64,000 nucleotides of DNA from Juglans regia (Eukaryota > Streptophyta > Magnoliopsida > Fagales > Juglandaceae). The notes beneath the pieces were generated by a model, which worked only from the letters and a program-made list of their open reading frames with translations, ran no database searches and had not been told where the DNA came from. Of the stretch, positions 34,937-47,116 are shown one piece after another. How positions within the stretch are numbered: the first letter of the stretch is position 1; every line of letters begins with the position of its first letter. A program made the position numbers and the translations under genes. The stretch is taken from the NCBI RefSeq assembly GCF_001411555.2, contig NW_023361359.1:310001-374000 (forward strand), read 5' to 3'.

Positions 34937-37077
34937 TTTTAGTTAAGTTAATGTTTACGCATTTTAAATCAGTTTTTTAATTCCCCACCATAGATCGTTT
35001 TGAAGATCTCAAGATGAAGGGCTTGGAATAAACACCCAAGCCCTCTCTCTTTCTCCCTCACATTCCCTTTTCCCTCTCTCTCCTCCCTCTCCCTTGAACT
35101 TACGCTGCACGCCCCCTTTCCCTCAGCCGAATCTCCTTTAGCCCAGCCCGGCGCCGCCGTGCTCCGCCTAGCCTCACCTCCACCACCAACGGCCTCCTCT
35201 CACACCGGCAAGCTCCCACCACCGAACCCAGACTCCATCTCATAGCCACCCTCTCCCAAGCATGCCCGCATCTCCTCACGCATGGGTTCATGGTGCGCAG
35301 CTCCTAGCGCCGCCGTACGCGGCTACCTAGGCCACCAAGCACCACCATGAGCACCCCCTAGCCTCCCCCTTCCTCCTCCCTTTGACTTGAAGCTGGTAGC
35401 CCCTTCCTCAGCCGCACAGAGCTCGTCCAACACACAGATTCTCCATACCCACGGTCGAGCTCTGCCTCCCATGGCCACTGCACCACCACCAGAGGCTTCT
35501 CCTCCCACCGATGAACTCCCCTAGCCACCCCCATGTCCAGTCATGCCACCTATCTCCCCCATTCTCTCTCACGGACTCTCCCTCACGCACGAATTAGATA
35601 TGCCGCCGCACCACCACCTCGCTAAGGTCCTCCCATGCCCCCCCATGCTCAGCCCGTTCCAGACCTGCACCTCTAGCCACCTCCAGTGGCCAAAACAGTC
35701 ACTGCACGTGGCCTACCGCCACCGTATGCAGTGCTACCCGCTACCCATGAACTCCCACCATGTCGACCACCCTCGCACAGCCTAGATCTAGTAGCCAAAA
35801 TCCTAGATCTAGTCCCTAAGATAGTTCCGTTGTAAGGTCACAGTAGTGACTGCTACCGCCCAAGCTAGTGGCTTCAAATGCCACTGGCCATGCCGGACAG
35901 CGAGCAATGCACGGGTTAACCCCGACGATGATACAACCCTCTCTCCCTCGTTATTTATGTTATATGTTAATTGGTTGGTTAGGTTGTGGACTGTGTTGTT
36001 AGTAATTGTGGAGTTAGCTGTGTAGTGTGGTGATGTGATACGTTGTGTACTTGAAGTGTTGGACGTAGTTGGAAAGTGTGCTGGGTAGTGTTGTGGACTG
36101 TGTTGTGAAGTGTTAAACGTCCCTATGAACCGATGTTAAAATGCCCCATGAACTGATGCTTTATGGATGCCATGAAAGATGATGTTTAAGCCCATGCTTT
36201 TAAAATGACTTTTTCCATGAATGAACTTTTAAATGAAAAGGACTAAAAATGAAAGGACTCAAAGGACTGAAATGAAAGGACTGAACTGAAATGAAAGGAC
36301 TTTTTCCATACGTTTAATGTATGACAATACGTAATGACCACATGCATAAATGGAAAGGGTAACAAAGGACTAGGCAGATTGCAATGCCGGGTAAGTAGTA
36401 CTGGTAGTGCACCCAATGCTATGCACTGACTGAAAGCGATTCCCAACAAGTGGCCATGGGTGGAGTCCAGGTCCAAAGGAAGATCATTAATCCCAACACA
36501 TGGGACGTAACAGTGTGTACTGGTCAAAAAAAGTGATAAGAAATAATGTATGAATGCACTGAGTTCTTTAAGAAATGAAGGCACTGACGGGAGATACGTT
36601 TTACAAAAAGAAAACCTTTTTAAAAAGAAAAATCCCGCCTAGTGACGTTTTCAAATGAATGCATGGCTCATGTACGTATAGTATGTATGGAATGATGAAT
36701 GCATGAATGAAAACCTATGTTATTATATTTTAACTGGATGGAGTAATGCTTACGAGTCATCAACTCATTTTAGTTTTTATGCGTGCCCCTCCCCCCACAG
36801 GAACTAAATAAGCAGTACGCGTCAGGACGGACACGACCCAAGGGGAAGAGCATGGAAGTCTAGACATGAGAGTTTTAATTGTATGAGAGTCCTTTTTATC
36901 TTAAGATTTATGTTTTCCGTTGCAAACCTCTTTTATTCTCAAAGCACATTTTATTTTATATAGTAGAGTCTTGCACCCTGGATATAGAAGTAAAAAGTTT
37001 TAAATCGAACGGTAATTCTCATCGCCTTTTTCTGAAATCATTTTATAAACAATCTTATCACAAGGACGGGCATTACA
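34937..37077 (+). mobile_element. Right arm: family A-like LTR, forward orientation
   Basis: Reverse-complemented, it matches the left arm from the GC-rich segment to the LTR end, with high similarity around 35700-35940 versus 28256-28500. About 1.4 kb corresponding to 26560-28060 is missing at 36118 (GTGTTAAACGTCC). It also holds the TTTAAATCAG...TTAACTTAA stretch that the left arm lacks. It ends GGCATTACA, where the D LTR resumes. Confidence 0.75.
36754..36766 (+). promoter_or_regulatory. LTR-end hairpin (right arm)
   Basis: GAGTCATCAACTC: GAGT/ACTC stem around a 5-base loop, followed by ATTTTAG as in family A copy 1. Confidence 0.45.
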
Positions 37078-37139
37078 CATTCTATGATTGGTCATTTATA
37101 TGCTTATGTTAACTATTGTATGTTGTATGTTTATTTGCC

Positions 37140-37157
37140 GAGATTTCGAGAAATCTC
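37140..37157 (+). promoter_or_regulatory. LTR-end hairpin pair (family D)
   Basis: GAGATTTC/GAAATCTC is a perfect 8-bp stem with a 2-base centre, followed at 37162-37179 by TGGTAGT/ACTACCA with a 4-base loop. The loop bases differ from family C while the stems are kept. Confidence 0.6.
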
Positions 37158-37852
37158 ATTGTGGTAGTTTCCACTACCATTCCCCACCCGGAATAGTAGA
37201 AGCTATGACAGGTATAGACGATCACCCCCATGGTGAAATGCAAGAGGACGGTACCCCTGTCCATCGAGGAGGTACCGAAGAACAATGAGACCTCGACAAA
37301 ACCCTCTTTGTTAGATAGGATAGAGAACGACGACCAGCTCATTTCCTAGGCATTGCAGCTCATTCATGAGCTAAAAAGATTAAGAAATCAGGATAATTAT
37401 CAATTTTTAGAGGAAGGAATGAAGCCCGACTAATCTAAAAAAGTAAAAGAGAGGGACCGTTTTTCCCTATGCCAGGAAACATGTTTTGGTTTCTAAAGAC
37501 TTAAGCCTTTTTGTGATTGGTCCATTTGTTTTAGGAAAAAGTTTTCAGTACTTATGTTTTGGGAGACAATGAACATATATATTATATGGTACTTTTGAAA
37601 AGCATGTTATGTTAAAGGCAATGGTTGGGTTATGTTTTGTCTTATGGTACCATGTGCTAAGGCAACTACTTTAGGCATTGCCTAGTCTTATACGAACTTT
37701 ACGCTTTTCGGTGTGTTATTCATTGCATACTGCTAATATACATAGGTGCATTGTATCTTATCTGTCATGTGCAAGGGGGTATGTAGTCTTGTGTTATATG
37801 TTCCGACGTTTTAGTCACCGTCTAATCCCAAGCAGGGGCTGGGGGCGCCACA

Positions 37853-38453
37853 ACTAATAATGGGTTTTACAAGTTTTCTATTATATGGAGATGGGTAATT
37901 CCTCGCCGCAATAGTACTATTTAACTTTTATCTATTTCTGATAAAGAGAGGGCTACATCCTGAGAGGGTGATTCCTCGCCATTCCTATATATATATATAT
38001 ATATATATATGTTTTCATTGAGAGGGTGATTCCTCACCATGTTTTGAGGATGCACATAACTGCAATAGAGAGGGTGATACCTCCCCACACACATGTGTGT
38101 TCCTCTAGTATTTACATGCAATATTTTCATTGCATATTCAATTCTTTACTAAGGAAACTAGGACCTGTCTTAGCACTTGTACTTACTGTAACTACCTTGT
38201 ACCTTTTGTAGGATGTTCATTATTGAGCCGAGTGCTCATTTGTAACTTAATCGGTCGCCTATGGTTCTAACTCTATGTATATTGTGTAATGTATATTTTG
38301 AGCTTATGAAGGGTGAGAAGCCCCTTTCTGTATGAAGTTTAGTTTATTTTACATACATGTTTACATTGTGACTACAACGAGTTCCGTTTATATTTTTGTT
38401 GCGTTGTCTTAAATTGAATTCCAAATACGTGTGCTTTTCTTGGGATCGCTACA
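37853..38453 (+). mobile_element. 3' part of another LTR, flanking the outer chromovirus
   Basis: It ends GGGATCGCTACA and contains a TGAGC/GCTCA hairpin at 38224-38238, so it has the layout of the 3' part of a Ty3/gypsy LTR. Near its start GAGAGGGTGATTCCTCGCCA-type words repeat four times (about 37890, 37972, 38019 and 38067), with a (TA)n run at 37987-38011. The rest of that element is not visible here. Confidence 0.45.
38224..38238 (+). promoter_or_regulatory. LTR-end hairpin (flanking LTR)
   Basis: TGAGC and GCTCA pair around CGAGT, followed by TTTGTAACTT. Same layout as in families A-D. Confidence 0.45.
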
Positions 38454-39638
38454 TGCCTAAAAATTCCTCTGGATGTTGACTGCTCGACCAACATCCTTGG
38501 CACTACAAAACCTCATCTAGTCTTTTATGAGGGACGAGAGGTGCCACAACCTGAAATGTGGCAGGTAAAGCAACTTCACCATTCAAAATCAGGGAATCAC
38601 TCCTACTAAACCAACGTGCAAGCTAACTCACCTATCTGACACACACACACACACATAGATATACATGTTGCACTAGAAAAATGTTTACTTGGCCAATCAA
38701 CTCAAAGATACCACACATGATACGCTCGGGGTATTCTCCTTCCCAAATATCAGGTGAGGCCAACATGATTTCATTCCACCCTAGTCATCACAGATACTTT
38801 CTCTACCTGTATGAAACTCGTGACAACTCATTGCAAGAATGGTCCAGGGACTCTCTAAACTCTTCCATGATGATCAACACATGATAAGGTTACGCACACA
38901 GGGATATCACATAAAATTAATCTGAAAACAGTCATATTCAAGATCATAGAAAATGAGAAGTAAACATATTCATAAACATAACAGTGAAAACACTTATTTA
39001 TTCTTGATCAGAAGGGGGGATTACAAAGTATTCATATGGCACTTTCAAATTCTCATAACATTCACCCCTTTTTGCCCGGTCTTGTCATATAAGCTAACCT
39101 ATCTCATTGCCTTACAAATACGATGACGGCGCTTCACTGCTCCTCTCTTTGTCTCATTTGAAGTCCCTTGCTTCCTCTGAAGAACCCAACACCAAGCAAA
39201 CTCTGGTGTTTATGATCTCAAAGTGATATTTTGGCTTTTACCTTAAAAGCCTTTTATAGCACGGGTTCGTCAGGTGTCCTTTTGAATCCAGACGTGCTTG
39301 GATGTGAATCCTTTAGTCTCGAGCGTCCCACTGCAGGATGATAGAGACAAATTGGTAGCACATGGTTCGCACGTCCTTTCAGCCTGCCTTACCTACAATC
39401 CTCAGTCTCTCCTCGTGTGAGGGTGTCCCACATGATGCTGGACCATATTTTTGGGTCCAGGCAATATGGTTTGCAATACCGTAGCCTTTTCCATGCAGAC
39501 CTACTCTAGACATAACCTTTCAAGTGGAATGTAGACTTCTGCATACAACATTGCCAACTTCTGAGCATTTTTGTGTTGTTCTGGAAAGCTCCCATATATG
39601 CCCTAGTTTTTCCTCAATCGTTGTGCATCTTGGGCTAG
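38454..39638. other. Unassigned, LTR-like debris
   Basis: An (AC)n run lies at 38639-38655. The remainder has no open frame above 67 residues that resembles a protein. Stretches such as CACCCCTTTTTGCCCGGTC near 39063 and TTTTATAGCACGGG near 39254 suggest a reverse-strand LTR with a promoter, but no second copy is present to confirm this. Confidence 0.3.
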
Positions 39639-39641
39639 TAA

Positions 39642-40171
39642 GGGATGTTTGGAAACAATTTACATCTCATCCCATCTCATTTCCTTTCCAAACATCATTC
39701 AAATACGAACACTTTCAAACTAATCATTACAACTTTTTCAAACTAATCATTATAACTTTTTCAAATTTTTAAATAAAAAACAATTCAAATTTTTCAAATC
39801 CAAAAACACAAATAGTATTAAAAAAATATATTCTAACAATATTTTAACTTTATAATATTTTTTATTCAACTTTTTCTCTCTTCTTTTTTAAAACCCAATA
39901 TATACTTAACTCAGGGCTACTTTGGGTAGTAGAGTATTCTCAGAATGAATACTCCACTACTATTTATTATTTTATTATTACTTTTCACCTAGTTTTAACT
40001 ATTATTCACTATTATTCAATATTCTATCATTACTTTTTTTACTACTATTCACAGAATATTTGAAATCACCTCACTATCCAAACGCAATCTCAAACTATCT
40101 CACTACTATTCAGAAACCATCTTACTATTATCTACAAAATTCTTATCTCATCTCATTCTCCAAACATCCTC
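39642..40171. mobile_element. MITE M1 (TAA target, Harbinger-like), carrying a nested MITE
   Basis: Ends GGGATGTTTGGA and TCCAAACATCCTC are inverted repeats, flanked by TAA at 39639-39641 and 40172-40174. The interior is rich in CATCTCATC and CAAACTAATCATTACAAC words. A second MITE sits inside at 39914-40089. There is no transposase. Confidence 0.7.
39914..40089. mobile_element. MITE M2a nested in M1
   Basis: 176 bp, flanked by TCA on both sides (39911-39913 and 40090-40092). It is closely similar to M2b at 48656-48820 (shared ACTACTATTTATTATTTTAT). Confidence 0.7.
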
Positions 40172-40174
40172 TAA

Positions 40175-40483
40175 CTCTTCTTTCTCACTTGAGGTACCAG
40201 CCTCCTCAGCTCCTCATTCTAGTCTTTGCGCATTAGCCAGCTTTTCTAGCTCATCATATTTCGCTGAGATATCTCAACCAGGCCTTCTAGACAATATCGT
40301 TTGCCCACATGTTGAGCTAGCTGCACTCTATAGCACCTGCAACTATTTTTTACCAAACTAATGGAGTGTTTTTCATCTTATCCTTACACACTCAATTGCT
40401 GGTCTGTCCCCTTGCGTTGGCGCAGTCCTCAGACATGGGTAGTCTTATTAAGTGAAGTTCTAAATCTTTAATTTAATAGTGCA
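40175..40483. other. Unassigned
   Basis: I see no open frame, repeat or signal of note in this stretch. Confidence 0.3.
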
Positions 40484-42058
40484 TGATAAGTGTATTTTTA
40501 TTACTATTTTATTTATTAAAAGTGTCATTTTTCCTTCTTATCTCATTTCTATATATTTTTCTTTATTTTTTTGGATTTGAAGGAATTAGAAGATTTAGTG
40601 TGAAATGAGAGCATTTTGGTATAAAATAAGAGACTACGGATCCAGACCGACCAAAAGGTGTGACCAGAATTTGCGACTGAATTGGTGACAAGAGTTAGGC
40701 AATAAGCGATATATTTTACCTTATGGGTGAGAAGACTTGGCACAAGGCTCCAGGCGACCAGATCGGGTGATTAGATTGGGCGATCAGTCTAAACAACCAA
40801 CTTAAAAGACCAACCTAAATGACATCGTGGGCAACTACTAGTAAAGGCGACCAACCTTACCGCTCGATAGATTGGCGAGAGGGTTCTATCATTCCAGCTA
40901 GGAGTTTTTCCTCTTGGTAGGCGAGGAGACCAGTTATATTCAGCACACATGGCATCTACCCGGTGGGACCCTTCTGAGCTTCGCAATCAATCTACTGACC
41001 ACCAAATCCTTGCGAACTCCGTAAATCAAGCCGCTTATTAATGAATCTTCCATTTTAGACAATTCTGTTATTCTTGGGATAATTTCTTTTATGTTAACAT
41101 TTATCTTTTGAAACTATTTTCTAGATCTTTAGGCTAGATTGTAGCCGCAATTATCTTGTTTCCGAATTTGAGTTTTGATATCTATTTAATCCTGTCTTGT
41201 TGGATGAATAGAGAAGAAGAGAGTCTGAGTTTTAGATTTCAATAGTCCACGGTTTATCATTTAAATTTCTTTCAAGAAGGCAGATCTAGAGAATAGAGGC
41301 GAGAACCGCATGTTTCATCAACCAACTCCAACGAAGAACACTAGTTTATTTTTTTTCTTTTCAATTTCATTATGAACTAATTTTATTTTCTAGAGTTTTG
41401 ATGTAGTCTAACATTGAACACATAATTTATATTCTAAGTTATCATATTTTCAATATTTTCATGATTGAGTGTTTATTCATTGTTCTTAATGGTTGCAATT
41501 TTCTAACTAATTATTGTTCGATCTATTGAATCGTAATGAGACTGAGATGTGATTTGTGATTAGAGCTCTAGGATTAAGCATCATTAGTTGAACGAAAGTA
41601 GAGATACTTTATCGCGACTAGTGTGCTTTTCAAGAAAAATTCAAAGAACTTAATGAGTCTCCATTTAATTAAATTTACATAGAGATATGGAGTTATTAAT
41701 TGAAGATATTTTTGGTATTGTTCGAGAGAACATATTGAATAGTTAAGGAATTTTTATCATCAACTTGGGATAACTGTAATTCTATAACAAGGAAGAAGAA
41801 ATTGTGTGAGATTTGCTAGGTGAAATCAAACGCTATAGATCTATTCTTATTATTTTTAAAATATGAATTTTAATGTTGTCTTCTTTAGTTTAATTTAGAT
41901 AATCTATTCTTCAAATTTCAGTTTTCCAAATAGTAATTAATTTAGTAAATTTCAATACTAAATAACATAATTATTCCCTGTGGGTTCTTCTGTTTTCTTA
42001 AAAAATTCTTTACTACTTGTTATGATTCTATGCACTTGCAGATATTTTTAGCACAACA
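40484..42058 (+). mobile_element. Athila LTR, second copy (solo or remnant)
   Basis: It matches 14956-16554 along its length, from TGATAAGTGT to GCACAACA, with no Athila internal sequence on either side. The flanking pentamers GTGCA and GTAAA agree in only three of five bases, so a target duplication is doubtful. Confidence 0.75.
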
Positions 42059-43464
42059 GTAAACTTAAGAAGGAAATTGACATAATGACATGTTAAATGT
42101 AGGTACTAACTGACGTGATTGTGATTTGAATGCATGAAAGATGTTTTTTGTATAAAAGTGATGTTTGTATAAGGCTTGAGGTAAGTGATTACGTTCATAC
42201 CCTTCTTACCATTTTATGTAAACATAAATGTCATTTTTGCAAACTATGCTATATGTACATATTTTTAAGGATTTATGTTTATAGATTGTTCATTGATAGG
42301 CCCTCATGATGTACTTGTATCATTACATGTGATGAATGAACGGAAATGAACTACATGTTTATGGTTGTATATATAATGAATGAAATAAAAGGATAAATGA
42401 AAAGGGAAGGAAAAGGTTTGAAATGAATGTTTGAGGTATAATACTTAAAGAGCCATGATAGTAAAGACGGTATTGTGAGGATGGGGCAGGTGACAATGCT
42501 GAAATGCATCACTAACGGTGCACCTGGTGATGACCTATTTTTTAGGATGCTAGATTCTTATCCACTAGCCATGGAAAGAGCCATGACCACAAGTGTCACT
42601 AACCCTAACACATAGAGGTTAACAATATGTACCTGCCATGAGGTTAAAGAGGAAAGACTGTTAAGGCCTAATTAGGTTTTATTAGGCTAAATGAGGCTTT
42701 ATGAGGTTGAATGTGATTGAGGCCTTGTTTGGATTAAAAAATCATATCATCTAATCATTACAACTTTTCCAAACTTTCAAACAAAATATAACAATCAATT
42801 CAACTTTTTTAAATCTCAAAACAAAAATAATAATAATAAATTTGCAACACCCTCAGCCCTCGCTTGAAATTGGACGGTGACTGAAGTGTCGGGATAAGTA
42901 ATTCAAGGCTACATACTCCCGTACATAATAGTTATGATGCAATGCACCTAATGATCTAGTAGTATGAAATAAATTGCAGCGGAAAGATTTTCTCAACTAC
43001 ATAAGACTGGTGGTAATATAATAATATGGTACCGAAGTGTAAGCATCCCAAAAGTTTTAAATTCTATCATAGTACTTCCAAAATAGACATTGTTTTCAAA
43101 AGTCTCCCAAAACAAGGGACCATCAAAAGTTGATTTCACAAAAACCCAAGTCATTTCTTTTTCTACCACTATTTCTATGGTCCATTTTTTCAAAATACAA
43201 TTTTACAAGGTCATCCCTATTCAGCCTTGTCTTTGTTCAAAATTCTCATCAACTCCTTAAAGAGCTGCAACACTTCAGTGATGAATTGGTCGGCGGCTTC
43301 CAGCCTATTTACAAAGGATGGCTTCGATGAGCTCTCATGGCTCTTCGGGGTCTCCTTGACTATCCGGAGAGCTGGCCTCTTGTGTTTCCTCATGGTCGTT
43401 CTCTTGCAACCTTGTAACAACTTCTACCATTATGGGTGGAAATGGTAGTAGAAACAACTATAGT

Positions 43465-43482
43465 GAGATTTCGAAAAAGCTC
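43465..43482 (-). promoter_or_regulatory. LTR-end hairpin (solo D2, decayed)
   Basis: GAGCTTTTTCGAAATCTC on the sense strand: outer pairs GAG/CTC kept, inner pairs partly lost; preceded by CTTACT. Confidence 0.4.
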
Positions 43483-45244
43483 AGTAAGTAAATAAGTAAC
43501 ATACGATAAATAACATAAGCATATAAGGACAAACCATAATGAATGCATGGACATGTACTTTGACATAAAACTTGACTTATGCAACATTGACTTTTTTCAA
43601 AATAACATGTAACATAAATCTTTTAACCTCTCAGAAAACGTCTTTTCATCTTTTCATTCTTGATTCTTAAACATATAACATATCATATGAGCTTAAGTTC
43701 TTGGTCATTCACATATCATATCATATCTCATCATATCATGTCGTAACATGTCATATCGTATCATATCTTGTCGTATCATGTCATAACATGTCATATCATA
43801 TCATATTGTAGAGCCCAGTGCCTTAATCATTCTTATAACTCATGGTTGGATACCTCATGGCTCCCCTATGCACCATGTGTTCCCTACTAGTTATTGCATC
43901 ATCCAACAGCTCATTTAATCGTGGTGACTACATCATATTCTTTAACATACTTATTATGTTAATTCACATATTTTGCCTTCACCGTAAGGCACCCACTAAC
44001 TTTAGGTGCAACCCCGCTTTGGTAGCCTTTCTACAATGATCCATTTGAGGTCCGTCGACTATACTTCATAGACCCAAATACTACCACTATAGTTTAAACA
44101 CTCCAGAGTGAACATATGAGTTCTACTAGGCATTCTCCGTCCTAGTATTTGTGGTCGTGACAAAAATTTTACTGACTTATTTTCTTGAAAATAGTGCACA
44201 AACCCAATGCATGTGACGTGTTCCTTACATGGATCATGTAATCATGTATGCAGAGATTCATGCAATCATGCAAACAATATACATTCCGCGTTACGGCTTG
44301 AAAATATTAGAACATGCGAATACTTTATTTACACATACGAACAATGGTATTCAACGATTAACAAAGGGTAAAACCAATTCACAACATCATTCACTATGCT
44401 TGGCCAAAATATATAGTACTTGAAAGCATAATTTTACAAAAGTAACATAGACTTATAACATCTAACATGTTCGGTATAACATCATCAAGTAACATGGCAA
44501 CATAGTCACATAGATCCAAATACAAGGCATAGTATTACAAGAGATTTCATCTAATCAAATATCAATCAAATGCAAGTTCACACATCATATACACATATTA
44601 TCCAAGAGTAAGTTGAAGGTCTACTTACAAAATCCAATGAATGCAAACAGCAAGTTGAAAATATAATTCAAAGATCATTAGCCAAGGTCATATGAAAAAC
44701 CCTAATCTTATTGATGAGAGTGTGAGTCGAGTATGTGGCTTTTGAGGTCCGTCCTTATGGTAAGAAAACTCCAACACTTTCGGGTGTCTCAAAACTAAAA
44801 CTCAATGTAATAATAAACCTTAACTTTTCTAAGTGTAATGGTTGTGGCTCTCCTTCCTCTTCAAAGTTTCATCTTTTACTTGCTCAAGGCAAATGGTGTT
44901 CAGGTCCCTTTCTCCCCTTTGAAGAGAAACTTTTCCTGAGTGAGTGTGTGTGTGTGGGTGTTCATGGGCATGTAAAACCCTTGAAGTCCAAAACTCTCTT
45001 TTTTCTTTGGTCGTGTGTGTGAGTGTAAAAAACAAGTGAATGGTTTTTATCCCGTGTGCTTCTCCTTTGTAGGTGGTATTGGTACTCCTTAGTGAGTTAG
45101 AAATGGTGGTTGGAGGAAGATGGTTGGCTTGTGTGGTGTTTGGGTGGAGAGAAAATAGTGAGAAAAAAATAGAATGGTGTAGCCGTGTGATACAAGGAAA
45201 AAATCAGAAAATAACCAAAGGACTTCCCACATTTGGTTCCCACC

Positions 45245-45252
45245 TTCTTATA
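45245..45252 (-). promoter_or_regulatory. TATA box candidate of solo D2
   Basis: GACGCCTATAAGAAGG on the minus strand, identical to 24143-24158 in the other D copy. Confidence 0.6.
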
Positions 45253-46516
45253 GGCGTCTCCCCCCTTTGGAATACCAAGAACCTTGGTGCATGGATGCCA
45301 TTTGGCTCATTGGCCGAAATGTCCCTTCATCTCCCTCATAATGGGATTGTGTTGGAAGACTAAAGGTCCTCTTGGACAAGTGGCGTGTGGCCTCTCCAAT
45401 CCGAAACCTTAATTCCCTTTGTGCACTTCTTCATGTGTCTAGGTTCAATGTACTTGGTGGCAAAAAGGTAAATCTCACAAATCTTAAATCAATCTTGAAC
45501 CACTACATGTGTGCATGTTTGCCATGTGGCAAGTGGGGTGTGTGTGTGCATGTCACTTGCAGAAAACCCTTTCACCTCCCCCAGAAAATCTATTCTCTTC
45601 CCTAGGTGGGTAGGTGGCTTTTGCCTCTTGGCTTGCCCTTGCCGTCACCCCTTGCACTTTCCTTCACAAAGATTCTTCTAGAATCTAGGTGCATGCCTTC
45701 CCATGAGTCTCTTCCTCTTCCCAAACAAAATCTATTGAAACTCTAAGGCCCTTCCTCCATGCATGACAAGTGTCAATCAATATGGTTGGCTTGCATGTGA
45801 GGCATGTAATCTCCATGGTCAAATCCTAGAAGTCTCTTAGTATTTGTGTCATGATTTGTAGTGCCTCTTTGTCTTCTCAAATCAGTACAAACTTCTTGGA
45901 ACTTGCCAAAATCTCATGGGTGGCATGTAGGTCTCTTGGGTTCATTGAAACCCTAATCTTCTCTCACTCCCCTTGCCCTCTTTCACGTCCAAACTCAAAG
46001 TGACCTACAAGTGGGTTGTGCATGTGAGACACATGGCATATGGTTGGTGGGAGTGGCATGTTCCCTATGTATGGCCGAATCTTCTCTCTTATCCCATCCT
46101 CTTACCTCTTTCTAGAACATTTGTTCATGTTGGCCAAATGTCACGCGTTGCTACTTCCCTAGGTTTCCGAGGATAAGATTCTAGAAAACCAAAAGATCTT
46201 CCCTTGCCATGTGGCGCCTCCATCTAAACCTTAGATTTCAACTTAGGGTTTTCAAGTCCTAATATCTTGCTAGTGGTCAAAATCTCTTGTGGACCTTTCA
46301 TGCCTAATGCATCAATGTCCAAAAATATAAAAATATCTCTAAGCATCCTCTATCATCTTTCATAGCCCAACAATTATACATAACCTATTAATAAGAAAAA
46401 AAAAGACTTGGCTAAGTCCGAGATGTTACAAAATTATATTATAATAATATTTTATTGACCTTTTAAATTTCATCTCATCTCATCTTAACTCAACACACTA
46501 TCCAAACCTCTCCTGA

Positions 46517-47116
46517 ATGTGATGAACTGTATGACTAAGGAATGTATACATGTATAAATGTGTATGAATGTGAATGTGATTGCATCACTAAAAACCTATA
46601 TTCTTATATGTTTACGATATGAAGTAGTGCTTGTTGACTATTCAATTCATTTTTGTTATAAATATATGATTTTCCTAGAAGATGATTAAAGTGAGCTTTG
46701 AGGCTATAGGACAGGGCTTGGCTCAGGGAGAAGAGGTAGGGGCATAAATCATGTACAATTGTTTTATTTTATACTTTGATAGAAAAGTAGTTGAAATATT
46801 TTTTATAAATACTTCCGCAGACTTTTTTTTAATCCTATAAAGTACGTGTTATTAAGTAATATTTTGTATTTGGGGATTCGCTAAGAATAAATCTTTTTTA
46901 AAGGTTATTAGTACACTTATCTCTCTATTTTATGAAATTCACATTATTCCTAACTCCAGTGGATTGGGTGTTATATGAACGATGTGTGTAAGGAAATAAA
47001 TTAATACTATTATGGTTATCCAGTTATTTTAATAACCTCGCAATCGAATAGTTTTGATAATTTAGAAACTGAATAGTTTTGATAATTTGAAAACCGATCA
47101 TAAGGCAATTGACTTA
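46517..47116. other. Remnant of the A-like LTR, then unassigned AT-rich DNA
   Basis: Up to about 46980 this is the tail of the A-like LTR. After it come two near-copies of AGTTTTGATAATTTGAAAAC; nothing else is seen. Confidence 0.35.

Larger units (their letters stand above)
25638..37077. mobile_element. Composite insertion with inverted LTR arms around a chromovirus
   Basis: The left end TGTAACGTCCGTCC and right end GGACGGGCATTACA are inverted copies of each other. The D LTR reads on across the unit (ends at 25637, resumes at 37078). I see no matching 5-bp duplication (GTTTA on the left, CATTC on the right). The left arm is 25638-29159, the right arm 34937-37077, and a chromovirus lies between them. 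Both arms are family A relatives and are closer to each other than to the copy at 730-12836. It probably arose by one A-type element inserting into or recombining with another in opposite orientation. It is not a classic foldback transposon, since the arms end in LTR-type TG...CA. Confidence 0.7.
18342..37852 (+). mobile_element. Family D LTR: 3' LTR of the outer chromovirus, split by insertions
   Basis: It starts TGTGATAACCCAGAC after the polypurine tract and ends GGGGGCGCCACA at 37852. Two insertions, 19154-23587 and 25638-37077, break it. The three LTR pieces (18342-19153, 23588-25637, 37078-37852) add to about 3.63 kb and align in order with the reverse-strand solo LTR at 42843-46430 (3.59 kb). 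The homology includes the TATAAGAA promoter region and the Cys-free, G-rich 3' end. The D LTR is related to family C at its 3' part (same stems and a GTCGCGG-free GGGGCGCCACA end). Confidence 0.85.
42843..46430 (-). mobile_element. Family D solo LTR (D2)
   Basis: Read on the plus strand it starts TGCAACACCC and ends GATGTTACA, flanked by AAATT at 42838-42842 and 46431-46435. The minus strand aligns with the 3' LTR of the outer chromovirus, so this is a 3,588-bp solo LTR in reverse orientation. The stretch 44735-45605 contains frames that are shadows of the LTR promoter/leader region. Family D copies seem to be spread by recombination to solo LTRs. Confidence 0.88.
42721..46513. mobile_element. 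MITE M3, split by solo LTR D2
   Basis: Left half 42721-42842 starts GGCCTTGTTTGGATT; right half 46431-46513 ends ATCCAAACCTCTCC. TGA flanks both ends (42718-42720 and 46514-46516). The D2 solo LTR lies between the halves with an AAATT duplication, so the MITE was there first. Confidence 0.7.
42059..46980 (+). mobile_element. Old family A-like LTR remnant, split by MITE M3 and solo LTR D2
   Basis: Diverged but ordered matches to the sense strand of family A: GTGCACCTGGTGATGACC near 42518 (compare 36398), AAAACCTATATTCTTATATG near 46594 (compare 36712), and an end GATTGGGTGTTATA at about 46976. MITE M3 (42721-46513) interrupts it. This would be the oldest A-type copy in the window. Confidence 0.45.

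Noticed and set aside
25638..37077. Classic foldback (FB) transposon
   Set aside because: Ends are LTR-type TG...CA, arms match a solo LTR family, and the centre is a chromovirus with its own LTRs.
44735..45605. Frames of 77-96 codons in the solo D LTR
   Set aside because: Homologous to the promoter/leader part of the other D copy, where the frames are not preserved.
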